This document shows, piece by piece, positions 16,531 to 24,240 of a stretch of DNA of 64,000 nt. Each line of letters begins with the position of its first letter. The first letter of the stretch is position 1. This DNA comes from Nitrospira sp. UBA5699. GTDB lineage: Bacteria > Nitrospirota > Nitrospiria > Nitrospirales > Nitrospiraceae. Both the position numbers and the translations under genes were made by a program. The notes under the pieces were generated by a model. That model was not told where the DNA came from, did not search any database, and saw only the letters and a program-made list of their open reading frames with translations. Where the stretch lies: assembly GCA_002420105.1 (NCBI GenBank), contig DIHJ01000038.1, positions 63,763 to 127,762 on the forward strand, read 5' to 3'.

Positions 16531-17535
16531 TCACCGCCGATTACTCACGATCTCAACGATGCGGTTCTCCGCCCAATAACGGTCTTCGTTCGCCCGCCGC
16601 CGCTGAAAAAATCCGCAATGACCTCCCTGCGGGGGCGCGATCAGCCTGATGCGGGAATTCCGCCTGATGGCGGGATGAGAGAAGATCGGGAACGGGATGA
16701 ACGGATCGTCCTGGGCGGTAATGATGGTTGTCGGCACGGTGATCGCGTCGAGGACATGCCGCGACCCCGCACGGTCATAGTAGTCGGCGGCGTTCTTATA
16801 GCCGCCGTCCGGTGCGGTATAGCGGTCGTCGAATTCGCTGATCCGTACGATGCCGTCGAGACCGGCGAGATCCCATCTGCCGGGAGAGAGCGCCGCCTTG
16901 CGACGCAGGCGCGCCTTGAGGCTGGTGAGGAAGTGCCGGTGATAGAGCCAGTTGCGGGGTGCTTCCAGCGCGGTGACGCACGGCGTCGGATCGATATTCG
17001 GACAGACGGCGACGGCTCCGGCCAGGGCTGACTCCGTCCGGCCCAATTCGCCCGCCGCCTTGAGTATGAGATTGCCTCCCATCGAATAGCCGACCAGCCA
17101 GATCCGCTCCGCCCGATCGACGCGCGTCAGTTCCTGAACGACCACCCGATAATCCTCGCTGAGCCCGCTGTTGTAGAGCGTCGGCGTGAGGTGTTCCGTC
17201 CCGCCGCAGGTCCGCTGGTTCATGCGAACGACGTTCAGGCCCGCGCGGTAGGCTTTCGACGCGATTCCGAGCATGTAATGCGATTCGCTGCATCCTTCGA
17301 GCCCGTGCACCAGCACCAAAGTCTGGGCCGATCGACGGTCCGGCTGCCAGTGGCAATAGCCGAGGAGCTGTGTATCCGGTGCCGTGGCGAAAAGACGGGG
17401 TTCGACCGGTACGCCGGTCAAGAGGTTCACCCGGAACCAGTAACCGGGGATGACCGTCATGAGATGAGAATTGCGAAGGAAGCGTGCCGGCTCGAAGTGT
17501 GCTCGTGCAGACGTCATGGCGCTCATCATAACCAA
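16531..17535 (-). CDS. YheT-family alpha/beta hydrolase
   Basis: This is a 334-residue alpha/beta hydrolase. The N-terminal ARFLRNSHLMTVIP segment is typical of YheT-like proteins. The lid/oxyanion region reads LVLVHGLEGCSESHY, the nucleophile elbow is GYSMGGN (Ser), and the Asp (ITAQDDPFIP) and final His (GGHCGFF) complete the triad. The family acts on short esters or lipids but physiological substrates are mostly unknown. Several in-frame ATGs lie near the 5' end; ATG at 17517 (MTSARAHFEP) is as likely as 17535. Confidence 0.85.
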   Translation of the reverse strand: MVMMSAMTSARAHFEPARFLRNSHLMTVIPGYWFRVNLLTGVPVEPRLFATAPDTQLLGYCHWQPDRRSAQTLVLVHGLEGCSESHYMLGIASKAYRAGLNVVRMNQRTCGGTEHLTPTLYNSGLSEDYRVVVQELTRVDRAERIWLVGYSMGGNLILKAAGELGRTESALAGAVAVCPNIDPTPCVTALEAPRNWLYHRHFLTSLKARLRRKAALSPGRWDLAGLDGIVRISEFDDRYTAPDGGYKNAADYYDRAGSRHVLDAITVPTTIITAQDDPFIPFPIFSHPAIRRNSRIRLIAPPQGGHCGFFQRRRANEDRYWAENRIVEIVSNRR

Positions 17536-17685
17536 AAGTCCCCGTTCTCCCTACCGACAAATGCGTCGCAACCAGTCCGCCACAGGCTGAGGCAGGTTGG
17601 ATGGATTCCCCGACGATTTTCAAGAACAGTGGGAAATCGCCGGCTGTAAATTCAATGACTTAGGATGCATCTCCTCTGTGAGCAA

Positions 17686-17701
17686 TGGCACTGGGATTGC
17701 A
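17686..17701 (+). promoter_or_regulatory. Sigma54 (-24/-12) promoter
   Basis: TGGCACTGGGATTGCA fits the sigma54 consensus TGGCAC-N5-TTGCA exactly, with GG and GC separated by 10 bases. Transcription would begin about 12 bases after the GC, near 17712, leaving a short leader before the ATG at 17729. It implies RpoN plus an enhancer-binding activator for the fusion gene; one such activator is encoded at 1456-4092, but a direct link is not shown. Confidence 0.75.
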
Positions 17702-17728
17702 CTCTGCGCCATACCCTTTCTTAAGACT

Positions 17729-20700
17729 ATGACACCATCACTTCTCAGACGCGAAAAGTTCGTCACCAGACTGTCGCTCGCCGTGACCGGCGCCGCGGCG
17801 CTCCTGTTGGCCTGGTCCGTCGGGACCGTGGCCGGCACTGCGGCCGATGAAGGGCGATCGCTCGCGGTGGCAGAGGCCATCCTGTTCGGCCTGTTGGCGG
17901 GGTTCCTCGTGTACGGGAACGCCTGCTACCAGGTGGCCAGGCTGGGATATCTGTCTCGTCTCGGCCGGCATCAAGCGCGCTGCGAGAACGACGACGCGCC
18001 CGAGAGGGAAGGCCCGGCTCCCGGCCTTACCCTGTTGGTCCCCTCGTACAAAGAAGAAATCGACGTGATCCGGCAGACGCTCTGGTCTGCGGCGCTGCAA
18101 ACCTATCCGAACAAGCGACTGGTTCTGCTCCTCGACGATCCTCCCCAGCCGAAAACTCCGGAAGACCGTGAAGCGCTTCTTGCCGCCAGGGCGCTGCCTG
18201 CGACCATGCAGGCGGCGCTGGACGCACCGCGACGAGTGCTGGCCGAGGCCCGCGCGGAATTCGACGGGCGTCGCAGCGGCGGCTCCGTGAATCTTTTCAG
18301 AGAATGCGCCGAATTGGCCGACTGCTATCGGCGGGTGGCCGACTGGTTTTCGTTCCAGGCGAAACACTCTTCTACGGGAACCCATACCGACGTCTGGTTC
18401 GCCGAGCACATCTTCGGCCGGCCGGCCGAGGCTTATCTGGAACAGGCCGCGCAATGGGCTCAGAGGAGAAAGCGTATCGCCGACTTCCACGCCGATGCGC
18501 TCGCGGCCGAAATCGAACGGGCGTATGCCGCGCTGGCCGGTCGTTTTCAGGTGGAGATCGAAGTGTTTGAGCGGAAGCGGTACCGGAATCTTTCCCATGA
18601 GCCGAACAAGGCGATGAACCTGAACAGCTATCTGGGGCTCATGGGGAGGCGGGTGCGCGTCGTCGAAGAAAGCGGTCACCTCACCCTTTCGGAGACGGCG
18701 GAGGTCGAGCAGAGCCGGGTGATCCCGGAGAGCCCCTACGTGATCACGCTCGATGCGGACAGCCTGCTGCTGCCCGATTACGCCGAACGTCTGATCCGGA
18801 TCATGGAACGGCCGGGGAACGAACGGATGGCGGTCGCGCAGACCCCCTACAGCGCCTTCCCCAATGCGCCGGGCCCGCTGGAACGAACGGCCGGCGCGAC
18901 GACGGATATTCAGTATCTGGTTCATCAGGGCTTTACCGAGTACGGTGCCACGTTCTGGGTGGGCGCGAACGCGCTGCTCCGGAAAACGGCGCTGGACGAG
19001 ATCTGTGTCGAAGAACCGGCCGGCGGCGGAATCATTCGCCGGTACATCCAGGACCGGACCGTGATCGAGGATACCGAATCGACCGTGGACCTCGTCGCCA
19101 AGGGCTGGACTCTGTTCAACCACCCCGAGCGGTTGGCCTACAGCGCCACGCCCCCCGATTTCGGATCCTTGATCATTCAACGCGCGCGCTGGGCCAACGG
19201 CGGCCTGATCATTTTCCCCAAGCTGCTGTCCTTCCTGCGCCGGGCGCCGAAGACCGCGGCGACGGCGGTGCAGGGCTTGTTGCAGACCCATTACCTGACG
19301 TCGCTCGCGATGGCTCCGCTCAGCGTGCTGCTGCTCCTGGTCATTCCCTTTTCGTCGGAATTGATGACGGTCTGGATGCCGTTGGCCGCGCTGCCGTATT
19401 TTGCCCTCTACGCGCGCGATCTCTCATTGAACCGGTACCGGCCGGGGCGGGATCTCCTGCGCGTGTACGCGCTGAATTTGTTGCTCATCCCGATTCACCT
19501 CGGCGGAGCGTTGAAGTCGCTTCAGCAGGCGGTCACGGGCGGCAAGATTCCGTTCAAGCGCACGCCCAAGGTCGCCGGCCGGACCGGTACGCCGGCGCTG
19601 TACCTGCTTCTGGAGTACGGACTGATGCTGGGCAGCCTCGCCCTTGCCGCGGGGTACGGCGCGAGCGGCCGTTGGATCTCCGCGACGTTTGCCTTGCTCA
19701 ACGCCGCGCTCATGCTGTACGGTATCCGTCAGTTTGTCGGGTTTGCCGAAAGCGCGGAGGACATCCGCGCAAGCTGGTTGCTGAGGTGGAGAGGCATGCA
19801 GGAGAGCCTGTCTTCCCTTGCGGTGACACGGTCGGTCAACCGGCTGCTCGCGGACTCGATCCAATCCCTCCAACGGCTGCTTCCCCGCACATCCCCTTCG
19901 CGGTTTTTTTCGATTCCGCTTGTCTGGTGGTGCGTGGCGCTGGTCGAAGTGCTGGCGCCGGCGGGGGTACTGGGCGGGGATGGCGCGTCGCCCAATCCGA
20001 TTGTGCTCGAAAACCGGAAGAGCGGAACGACGTCGTGGATCATTTCGACACCGGCCCGACGTCACGAAATCGAAGGGTATGCGTCGGCCACGAGCGTCAA
20101 CCGGGGAGACTCGATCAAACTGTTCGTGCACACGGAGGCGCCGGCCTATGTGGCGACAATTTACCGCATGGGCTGGTACGGAGGCGCCGGAGCCCGGGAA
20201 GTCGTCGCCCCGTTGAGACTGGAGGGGCGTCGCCAGCCGCCGCCCGTCGTCGATGCGACGACAGGGCTGGTGGAATGCCGATGGGAAAACCCGATCGTCC
20301 TGCACATTCCCGCTCAGGGACCCGATGCCGCCGACTGGTTGTCGGGCGTCTATCTGACCAAACTGACGGCCGAGCCGACGGGAGAGAGCAGCTACATCCT
20401 GTTCGTCGTCCGTGACGACGCGCGGCCTTCCGACTTCCTGTATCAGTCGAGCGTCACGACGTTTCAGGCCTACAACAACTGGGGCGGCAAGTCGCTCTAT
20501 GACTACAACAGCGAGCAGGGCGGGGCCGTCATGGTGTCCTTCGACCGCCCGTACGCCATCGGGCGGGAGCCCGTGGACGCGCTATCCGTCGGTGCGGGCG
20601 CGTTCCTCCAGGGGTGGGAATACAACATGGTGCGGTGGCTGGAGCGGGAGGGTTACGACGTCACCTATGCGACCAATCTCGACGTCCATCGCGACCCCGC

Positions 20701-21430
20701 GCTGCTGTCGTCCCATCGGGCGTTTCTCTCTGTGGGACACGATGAGTACTGGACCGGCCGGATGCGCCGTCATGTCGAGCAGGCGCGCGATCGGGGAGTC
20801 CATCTGGCGTTCTTCTCCGCCAACACCTGCTATTGGCAGATCCGCCTGATGCCGAGCCGGCTGACCGGCGTGCCGGACCGGATCATCGTGGCGTACAAGG
20901 GCAAGGCTCCCTGGCAGGATCCCGTACTGTTCGACGGAGATCCGGCCAACGACCGCCTCGCGACGACGAGATGGCGCTCGGCTCCGGTCAATCAACCGGA
21001 AGCCGCTCTTCTCGGCGGGATGTATCTGGAGGGCGAAGAGGCTGTGGACGGCAATCTGGTCGTGGTCAACTCATCCCATTGGATGATGAACGGGACCGGG
21101 CTCAAGCAGGGAGACGTCCTGCCCGGTTTGCTGGGGTACGAAGTGGACGGCGAGGATAGCACCTCTCCGCCGAACCGGGTCGTGCTGACCCGCTCGCCCG
21201 TCGGATCCCGCATGGCGACCTCGACGCTGTACGAGGCAGCCAGCGGCGCGCTCGTATTCAACTCCGGATCGATGCAGTGGATCTGGGGGCTCGACGATTT
21301 CCACGTGGACGGGCGGGGCGAGCCCCGGACGCATCCGGGGCTGCAGCAGATGACGCGGAACCTTCTCAGCCGGCTGGGGCAGCCGGTTTCATCGGTCCTG
21401 GCACAGGGGCGATCCGGCGATGGCAGATAG
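17729..21430 (+). CDS. Processive glycosyltransferase 2 fused to an N,N-dimethylformamidase-like domain
   Basis: This single 1233-residue open frame has two unrelated parts. Residues about 10-70 hold two membrane helices. Residues about 90-490 are a family-2 glycosyltransferase with the processive synthase signatures D342-A-D344, E447-D448 (TED-like) and Q484-R-A-R-W488. Several membrane helices follow to about residue 740. From N756 to about 1200 the sequence resembles the large subunit of N,N-dimethylformamidase (FQAYNNWGGKSLYDYN, then SVGHDEYWTGRMR at about 1001-1013). The likely role is synthesis and export of a cell-surface polysaccharide, with the C-terminal domain modifying it or another molecule; the latter is inference. 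ATG at 17729 follows the sigma54 promoter; the in-frame extension to 17597 would overlap that promoter. Confidence 0.82.
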   Translation: MTPSLLRREKFVTRLSLAVTGAAALLLAWSVGTVAGTAADEGRSLAVAEAILFGLLAGFLVYGNACYQVARLGYLSRLGRHQARCENDDAPEREGPAPGLTLLVPSYKEEIDVIRQTLWSAALQTYPNKRLVLLLDDPPQPKTPEDREALLAARALPATMQAALDAPRRVLAEARAEFDGRRSGGSVNLFRECAELADCYRRVADWFSFQAKHSSTGTHTDVWFAEHIFGRPAEAYLEQAAQWAQRRKRIADFHADALAAEIERAYAALAGRFQVEIEVFERKRYRNLSHEPNKAMNLNSYLGLMGRRVRVVEESGHLTLSETAEVEQSRVIPESPYVITLDADSLLLPDYAERLIRIMERPGNERMAVAQTPYSAFPNAPGPLERTAGATTDIQYLVHQGFTEYGATFWVGANALLRKTALDEICVEEPAGGGIIRRYIQDRTVIEDTESTVDLVAKGWTLFNHPERLAYSATPPDFGSLIIQRARWANGGLIIFPKLLSFLRRAPKTAATAVQGLLQTHYLTSLAMAPLSVLLLLVIPFSSELMTVWMPLAALPYFALYARDLSLNRYRPGRDLLRVYALNLLLIPIHLGGALKSLQQAVTGGKIPFKRTPKVAGRTGTPALYLLLEYGLMLGSLALAAGYGASGRWISATFALLNAALMLYGIRQFVGFAESAEDIRASWLLRWRGMQESLSSLAVTRSVNRLLADSIQSLQRLLPRTSPSRFFSIPLVWWCVALVEVLAPAGVLGGDGASPNPIVLENRKSGTTSWIISTPARRHEIEGYASATSVNRGDSIKLFVHTEAPAYVATIYRMGWYGGAGAREVVAPLRLEGRRQPPPVVDATTGLVECRWENPIVLHIPAQGPDAADWLSGVYLTKLTAEPTGESSYILFVVRDDARPSDFLYQSSVTTFQAYNNWGGKSLYDYNSEQGGAVMVSFDRPYAIGREPVDALSVGAGAFLQGWEYNMVRWLEREGYDVTYATNLDVHRDPALLSSHRAFLSVGHDEYWTGRMRRHVEQARDRGVHLAFFSANTCYWQIRLMPSRLTGVPDRIIVAYKGKAPWQDPVLFDGDPANDRLATTRWRSAPVNQPEAALLGGMYLEGEEAVDGNLVVVNSSHWMMNGTGLKQGDVLPGLLGYEVDGEDSTSPPNRVVLTRSPVGSRMATSTLYEAASGALVFNSGSMQWIWGLDDFHVDGRGEPRTHPGLQQMTRNLLSRLGQPVSSVLAQGRSGDGR

Positions 21431-22712
21431 ATCTGGCCGGGAACCGGACGATTCCGGGCTTCCGGCGTCGAATGATGACGGCTGGCTCATTGCGTGGGGA
21501 CTCGTCTGTTTGATGGGGCTCATCGTGATGGCGGCGGTCATTGCGACGGCCCACTCGGCGGTGCCCTATCTCTGGCTCGCCGTCGCCGCCGGAACCATGT
21601 TCATCCTGGCAGCCTGTCTCAGTCCCGGTGCGGTGGGAAAAGCGCTCTGGATCAATCTGGCCGTCATCGCCCTGACCCTCGGGATTCTGGAGGGATTCTA
21701 CTGGCTCAAGGAACCGCCGGACCGCCAGATGGAGTACAGCGAAGGGTTCTTCGTCCTCGACGATCTTCTCGGATACGGGCCGGCGCGCGGCCGATCGGTC
21801 TCGCACGTGGCGAAAGTCCTGGACCGCCTCCTCTATCGCGTCACCTATACGATCGACGATCACGGATTGCGGGTTGCCGGGCCGCCGGACGCGTCGTCTG
21901 CACAGACCGATGCCTGTCTGGTGTTTTTCGGCGATTCGTTCACCTTCGGCGAAGGCGTGCCGGACGAAGCCACGATGCCCTATCGGGTCGGGCGAAAGCT
22001 GCGGGACAGTTTCCGAACGGTCAATTTCGGATTTCTCGGATACGGACCGCATCAGATGCTGGCCATCCTGGAGGAGGATCGCGTCGACGCGATAGAATCC
22101 TGCCGTCCGCGCCTCATCGTGTACCAGGCGATTCCGGCTCACGTGTCCCGTGTGGCCGGATTGGAGCCCTGGGACCAGCATGGACCGAGGTACGTGCCGA
22201 CCGGGGACGGTCGCGTGAGGCGGGCGGGACATTTCGACGACACCCCTCCGGAAACCCTCCTGGATGCGTTCCGCCGGTTCCACCACGGCCTGACGATCAC
22301 CTGGCAACGGCGATTGGAGCAGAGCGCATTGTATCGCATGCTCCTCCGCTCCCATCGGCCGGTGACCGAGCGGGATATCGAGTTGTTCGCCGGCGTGATC
22401 GGCACAGCCGGGCAGACCGTGCGTGAGCGGTACCCGGACGCCGCCTTTCACGTGCTCCTGTGGGATTTTGAGAAGGACCGGGCCCTGCTCCCCGCGATCG
22501 AACGGGGGCTCAAGAAACAGGGCCTGCCGGTTCATTCGATGTCCGCCATTCTTCCCGGCTTTCGCACCCAGGAAGCCGAGTATGAGATCAGCCCCTACGA
22601 TCAACATCCCAACGAGCGGGCTCACGAACTCATCGCCGAGTACGTGGTCAATTCCATCGCCACCCCCGTATCCCGCATGACGGTGGCGGCCCTTCCCCGG
22701 CTCTCCCAATAG
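21420..22712 (+). CDS. Membrane-anchored SGNH-hydrolase-like protein
   Basis: This 430-residue protein begins with a charged cytoplasmic stretch and three membrane helices (about 23-90). The rest is an SGNH/GDSL-type hydrolase domain. Block I is FFGDSFTFGEGV with the catalytic Ser, an Asn/Gly-containing turn is GFLGYGPHQ, and the terminal catalytic dyad lies in DQHPNERAHELIA (Asp-x-x-His type). Such domains often add or remove O-acetyl groups on exopolysaccharides. It overlaps the glycosyltransferase fusion by 11 bases, so the two are translationally coupled and probably act on the same polymer. Confidence 0.75.
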   Translation: MADRSGREPDDSGLPASNDDGWLIAWGLVCLMGLIVMAAVIATAHSAVPYLWLAVAAGTMFILAACLSPGAVGKALWINLAVIALTLGILEGFYWLKEPPDRQMEYSEGFFVLDDLLGYGPARGRSVSHVAKVLDRLLYRVTYTIDDHGLRVAGPPDASSAQTDACLVFFGDSFTFGEGVPDEATMPYRVGRKLRDSFRTVNFGFLGYGPHQMLAILEEDRVDAIESCRPRLIVYQAIPAHVSRVAGLEPWDQHGPRYVPTGDGRVRRAGHFDDTPPETLLDAFRRFHHGLTITWQRRLEQSALYRMLLRSHRPVTERDIELFAGVIGTAGQTVRERYPDAAFHVLLWDFEKDRALLPAIERGLKKQGLPVHSMSAILPGFRTQEAEYEISPYDQHPNERAHELIAEYVVNSIATPVSRMTVAALPRLSQ

Positions 22713-22813
22713 CGCGGAGAGATCGAGTCATCCCCGAGTCGAAGCACCGGCTCCGCAGGAACCGGAACGGTCAAAACGACGAATTTCTGGCAGGTTGTTG
22801 GCGGAATTATTAG

Positions 22814-22846
22814 GGGGAAGGTCGCCTTCTACGGGCGACTTTCCCC
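22814..22846 (-). terminator. Hairpin serving the tRNA-Asn and hydrolase transcripts
   Basis: A 13-bp stem (22814-22826 with 22834-22846, one G-U pair) stands between the convergent SGNH-hydrolase and tRNA-Asn genes. On the minus strand it is followed by CTAATAATT rather than a clean T-run, so termination efficiency is uncertain. The rest of 22713-22864 is empty. Confidence 0.5.
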
Positions 22847-22905
22847 TTATGCTGTGGCTATGATTGGCTCCCCGGGCAGGACTCGAACCTGCGACCAGCC
22901 GGTTA

Positions 22906-23460
22906 CAAGTGCCCCAGTCTTTCGACCGGGCTTGGACTATCTCTTCACCCGCCTGAATTTCAGGAGAGGGTGTCGGGCGCTGGTGAGGCGTTATCGGATT
23001 GGCTCCTCAGCCTCTAGTCTCTGCACGTTCCTGCCTACACCATCTCTCGATGGGCCGTTCGGCAGGCTTCGCTCAGGATTACCGTTCCGCATATGCGGAG
23101 ACGGCTTCCCTGAATTCACCCGATGTTTCAACCACAGTTTCCTGTGGAAGCTGCAGATGGGAGTGAACCTCTCGGTGACAGTTCGCGCACAAGAGCATAC
23201 ATTTGTCTAGTTCTTCGCGGATCTTCGACCAGCTTCGCGTGTAGCCTTTGCTGGATATCCCAAAGTCCTTGCGAGAAGAAGTCAGATGATGAAACTCCAG
23301 TGCTTCCATACAGCGGTCATAGCCGCATCTTTCACAACGCGCGCCCTTGTAAGCCAACGCCTTTTGTCTGATGACTTTTCGGCGTTTGCGGACGGCCTCG
23401 ATCAGATAGCTGCGACGATCCGCGTATGAACGTCGCTCTGCCACCGGTTCCCTCACTCCT
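22906..23460 (-). ncRNA. Self-splicing group I intron (555 nt)
   Basis: The 5' exon ends in T and the intron ends in G (22906), as group I rules require. The core elements occur in order: P2-like hairpin with GAAA loop (23147-23132); P3 ATCGGGT/ATCCGAT (23124-23118/22999-22993); P4 TCAGG/CCTGA (23113-23109/23077-23073); P5 with inner CCGC/GCGG; P6 CCTGCC/GGCAGG (23066-23061/23035-23030); R element GTGCAGAGACTA with P7 GACTA/TAGTC (23019-23015/22939-22935). A P7.1-like GGCT/AGCC hairpin, P8 CACCC/GGGTG, S element AAGAGATAGTCC and P9 CCCGGTC-GAAA-GACTGGG complete it. P1 may be CTGT with GCAG (23441-23438) and a U-G pair at the splice site. The subgroup is unsettled: the Q/R/S words look IC3-like, whereas P7.1 is an IA-like trait. 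Confidence 0.93.
23079..23444 (-). CDS. Intron-encoded HNH homing endonuclease
   Basis: This is a 121-residue protein if translation begins at GTG 23444, which has GAGG 6 bases upstream; GTG 23456 is an alternative. A basic N-terminal helix (VRKRRKVIRQKALAYKG) leads into a zinc-bound HNH core: CERCGY, then ALEFHHL with the catalytic His pair, then KCMLLCANCHREVH. This matches the small HNH family often found in group I introns and phages. The gene lies between P1 and P4 of the intron. Its stop codon (23081-23079) lies between P5 and P4, so coding sequence and ribozyme core share bases. It would cut an intron-less tRNA-Asn gene and promote intron homing. The frame is open back to 23531 through the 5' exon, but that extension is not real. 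Confidence 0.88.
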   Translation of the reverse strand: MAERRSYADRRSYLIEAVRKRRKVIRQKALAYKGARCERCGYDRCMEALEFHHLTSSRKDFGISSKGYTRSWSKIREELDKCMLLCANCHREVHSHLQLPQETVVETSGEFREAVSAYAER

Positions 23461-23519
23461 ACAGCCGGCTGCTCTACCAACTGAGCTACCGGGGAACGGT
23501 ATTCAGCGAAAGCTGCTGC

Positions 23520-23525
23520 ATTGTA
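23520..23525 (-). promoter_or_regulatory. -10 box of the tRNA-Asn gene
   Basis: Read on the minus strand, TACAAT lies 24 bases before the first base of the mature tRNA, which would leave a short 5' leader for RNase P. A TTGATC-like -35 is only 14 bases upstream, so the -35 assignment is uncertain. Confidence 0.5.
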
Positions 23526-23597
23526 GCACAATTGATGTGGATCAAGGCGAGCGTTTTTTAACGAGCGAAGAGGAAATCAGGTGAATTATTTCCCCAT

Positions 23598-23867
23598 TTA
23601 GACGTCGAAATCTTCGGTCTCGTCCTCGTCGGATGAGGCGTCGGAGTTGCCTTCCGCCAGGGCCGCGTAGTGCTTGGCCCAGGTCAGATACAGGTTGCCG
23701 CTGTCCCGCATGGTGTCGGCGGCCTTCACGAGCTTTTCGACGAGCTCGGGGTCTTTGCCCGCGGCCTGGATGACGGCGGCCCGGCGCTCGATCGCTTTCG
23801 GGTACTCGTTGATCAGGCCGGCGATTTCGCCGAGCAGTTCGTTGAGGATGTTGTCTTCGTTTTCCAT
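23598..23867 (-). CDS. Small acidic protein downstream of the oxidoreductase operon
   Basis: This is an 89-residue, mostly helical protein with an acidic tail (SDASSDEDETEDFDV). ATG at 23867 was chosen because AGGAGCG precedes it; the in-frame upstream extension would translate the terminator hairpin. No family is recognised. It follows the oxidoreductase genes in the same orientation, past a terminator, so it may be expressed by readthrough. A role as an accessory subunit is possible but unproven. Confidence 0.65.
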   Translation of the reverse strand: MENEDNILNELLGEIAGLINEYPKAIERRAAVIQAAGKDPELVEKLVKAADTMRDSGNLYLTWAKHYAALAEGNSDASSDEDETEDFDV

Positions 23868-23885
23868 CGCGCTCCTGTGCCCCAA

Positions 23886-23918
23886 CAAAAAACCCCATAG
23901 CGCGGACGCCATGGGGTT
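23886..23918 (-). terminator. Intrinsic terminator after forE
   Basis: Read on the minus strand, ACCCCATGGCG pairs with CGCTATGGGGT around a TCCG loop and is followed by TTTTTTG. It lies between forE and the 89-residue gene and would reduce expression of the latter relative to the main operon. Confidence 0.85.
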
Positions 23919-23940
23919 CTTGACGGTGAACCCGCTCGGT

Positions 23941-24219
23941 TTAGCCCTGATAGGCTTGGCCGAGGGCTGCGGATTCGCCTTTTTTCGACATGAGCTGTCC
24001 GGTCGCGCTGACGGCCTGCATGACGATCGCCTCGTGCTTGGCGGCGTTGCAGACTACGACGCAGAGTTCGCAACCCTTGCAGCGGTCGATGTTGACTTCC
24101 GCCACCATCTTGGCCGAATTCAGGTCGAGGCAGTTGGCCTCCGGGCAATACATGATGCAGAGCCGGCAGCCCTTCTTGGCGGTGCACTTCTCGTCGATGA
24201 CTTGCGCTACGTTATACAT
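23941..24219 (-). CDS. forE: 2-oxoacid:ferredoxin oxidoreductase, ferredoxin-like subunit (ForE type)
   Basis: This is a 92-residue 2x[4Fe-4S] protein. The clusters are seen as CTAKKGCRLCIMYCPEANC, a wider first spacing than standard, and CKGCELCVVVC followed by Asn instead of Pro. It carries electrons between the catalytic subunits and ferredoxin. It is the last gene of a D-A-B-G-E order that matches the five-subunit forDABGE operon of Hydrogenobacter; whether the substrate is pyruvate or 2-oxoglutarate cannot be decided from sequence. Confidence 0.8.
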   Translation of the reverse strand: MYNVAQVIDEKCTAKKGCRLCIMYCPEANCLDLNSAKMVAEVNIDRCKGCELCVVVCNAAKHEAIVMQAVSATGQLMSKKGESAALGQAYQG

Positions 24220-24240
24220 GCGACGTGGTTCCTTCTCTCG

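Larger units (their letters stand above)
22865..23495 (-). tRNA. tRNA-Asn(GUU), split by a group I intron in the anticodon loop
   Basis: The 5' exon is 23495-23461 (35 nt) and the 3' exon is 22905-22865 (41 nt, CCA encoded). Joined they give a perfect 76-nt tRNA. The acceptor is TCCCCGG/CCGGGGA with discriminator G, the D stem is GCTC/GAGC, the anticodon stem is GCCGG/CCGGC with loop CTGTTAA, and the T stem is GCAGG/CCTGC with loop TTCGAGT. The loop CTGTTAA gives anticodon GTT (Asn), as in the Escherichia coli Asn tRNA loop. The intron interrupts between positions 35 and 36. Other exon joins give a 6-base loop or violate the group I rules, so Asn is preferred over Thr or Tyr. Confidence 0.93.

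Noticed and set aside
17597..17728. N-terminal extension of the glycosyltransferase fusion
   Set aside because: It covers the sigma54 promoter and has no ribosome site; the hydrophobic start follows the ATG at 17729.
23132..23147. CCACAG-GAAA-CTGTGG hairpin as a terminator inside the HNH gene
   Set aside because: No T-run follows, and its position and GNRA loop fit an intron structural helix (P2).
22865..23495. tRNA-Thr(UGU) or tRNA-Tyr(GUA) instead of tRNA-Asn
   Set aside because: These need exon joins that break the rule of U at the 5' splice site and G at the intron end, or give a loop of the wrong size. The Asn join satisfies all constraints and gives the canonical CTGTTAA loop.
23079..23531. 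150-codon open frame running through the tRNA 5' exon into the HNH gene
   Set aside because: The first 24 codons translate leader and tRNA exon sequence (YRSPVAQLVEQ). The HNH gene more plausibly starts at a GTG inside the intron with GAGG upstream.
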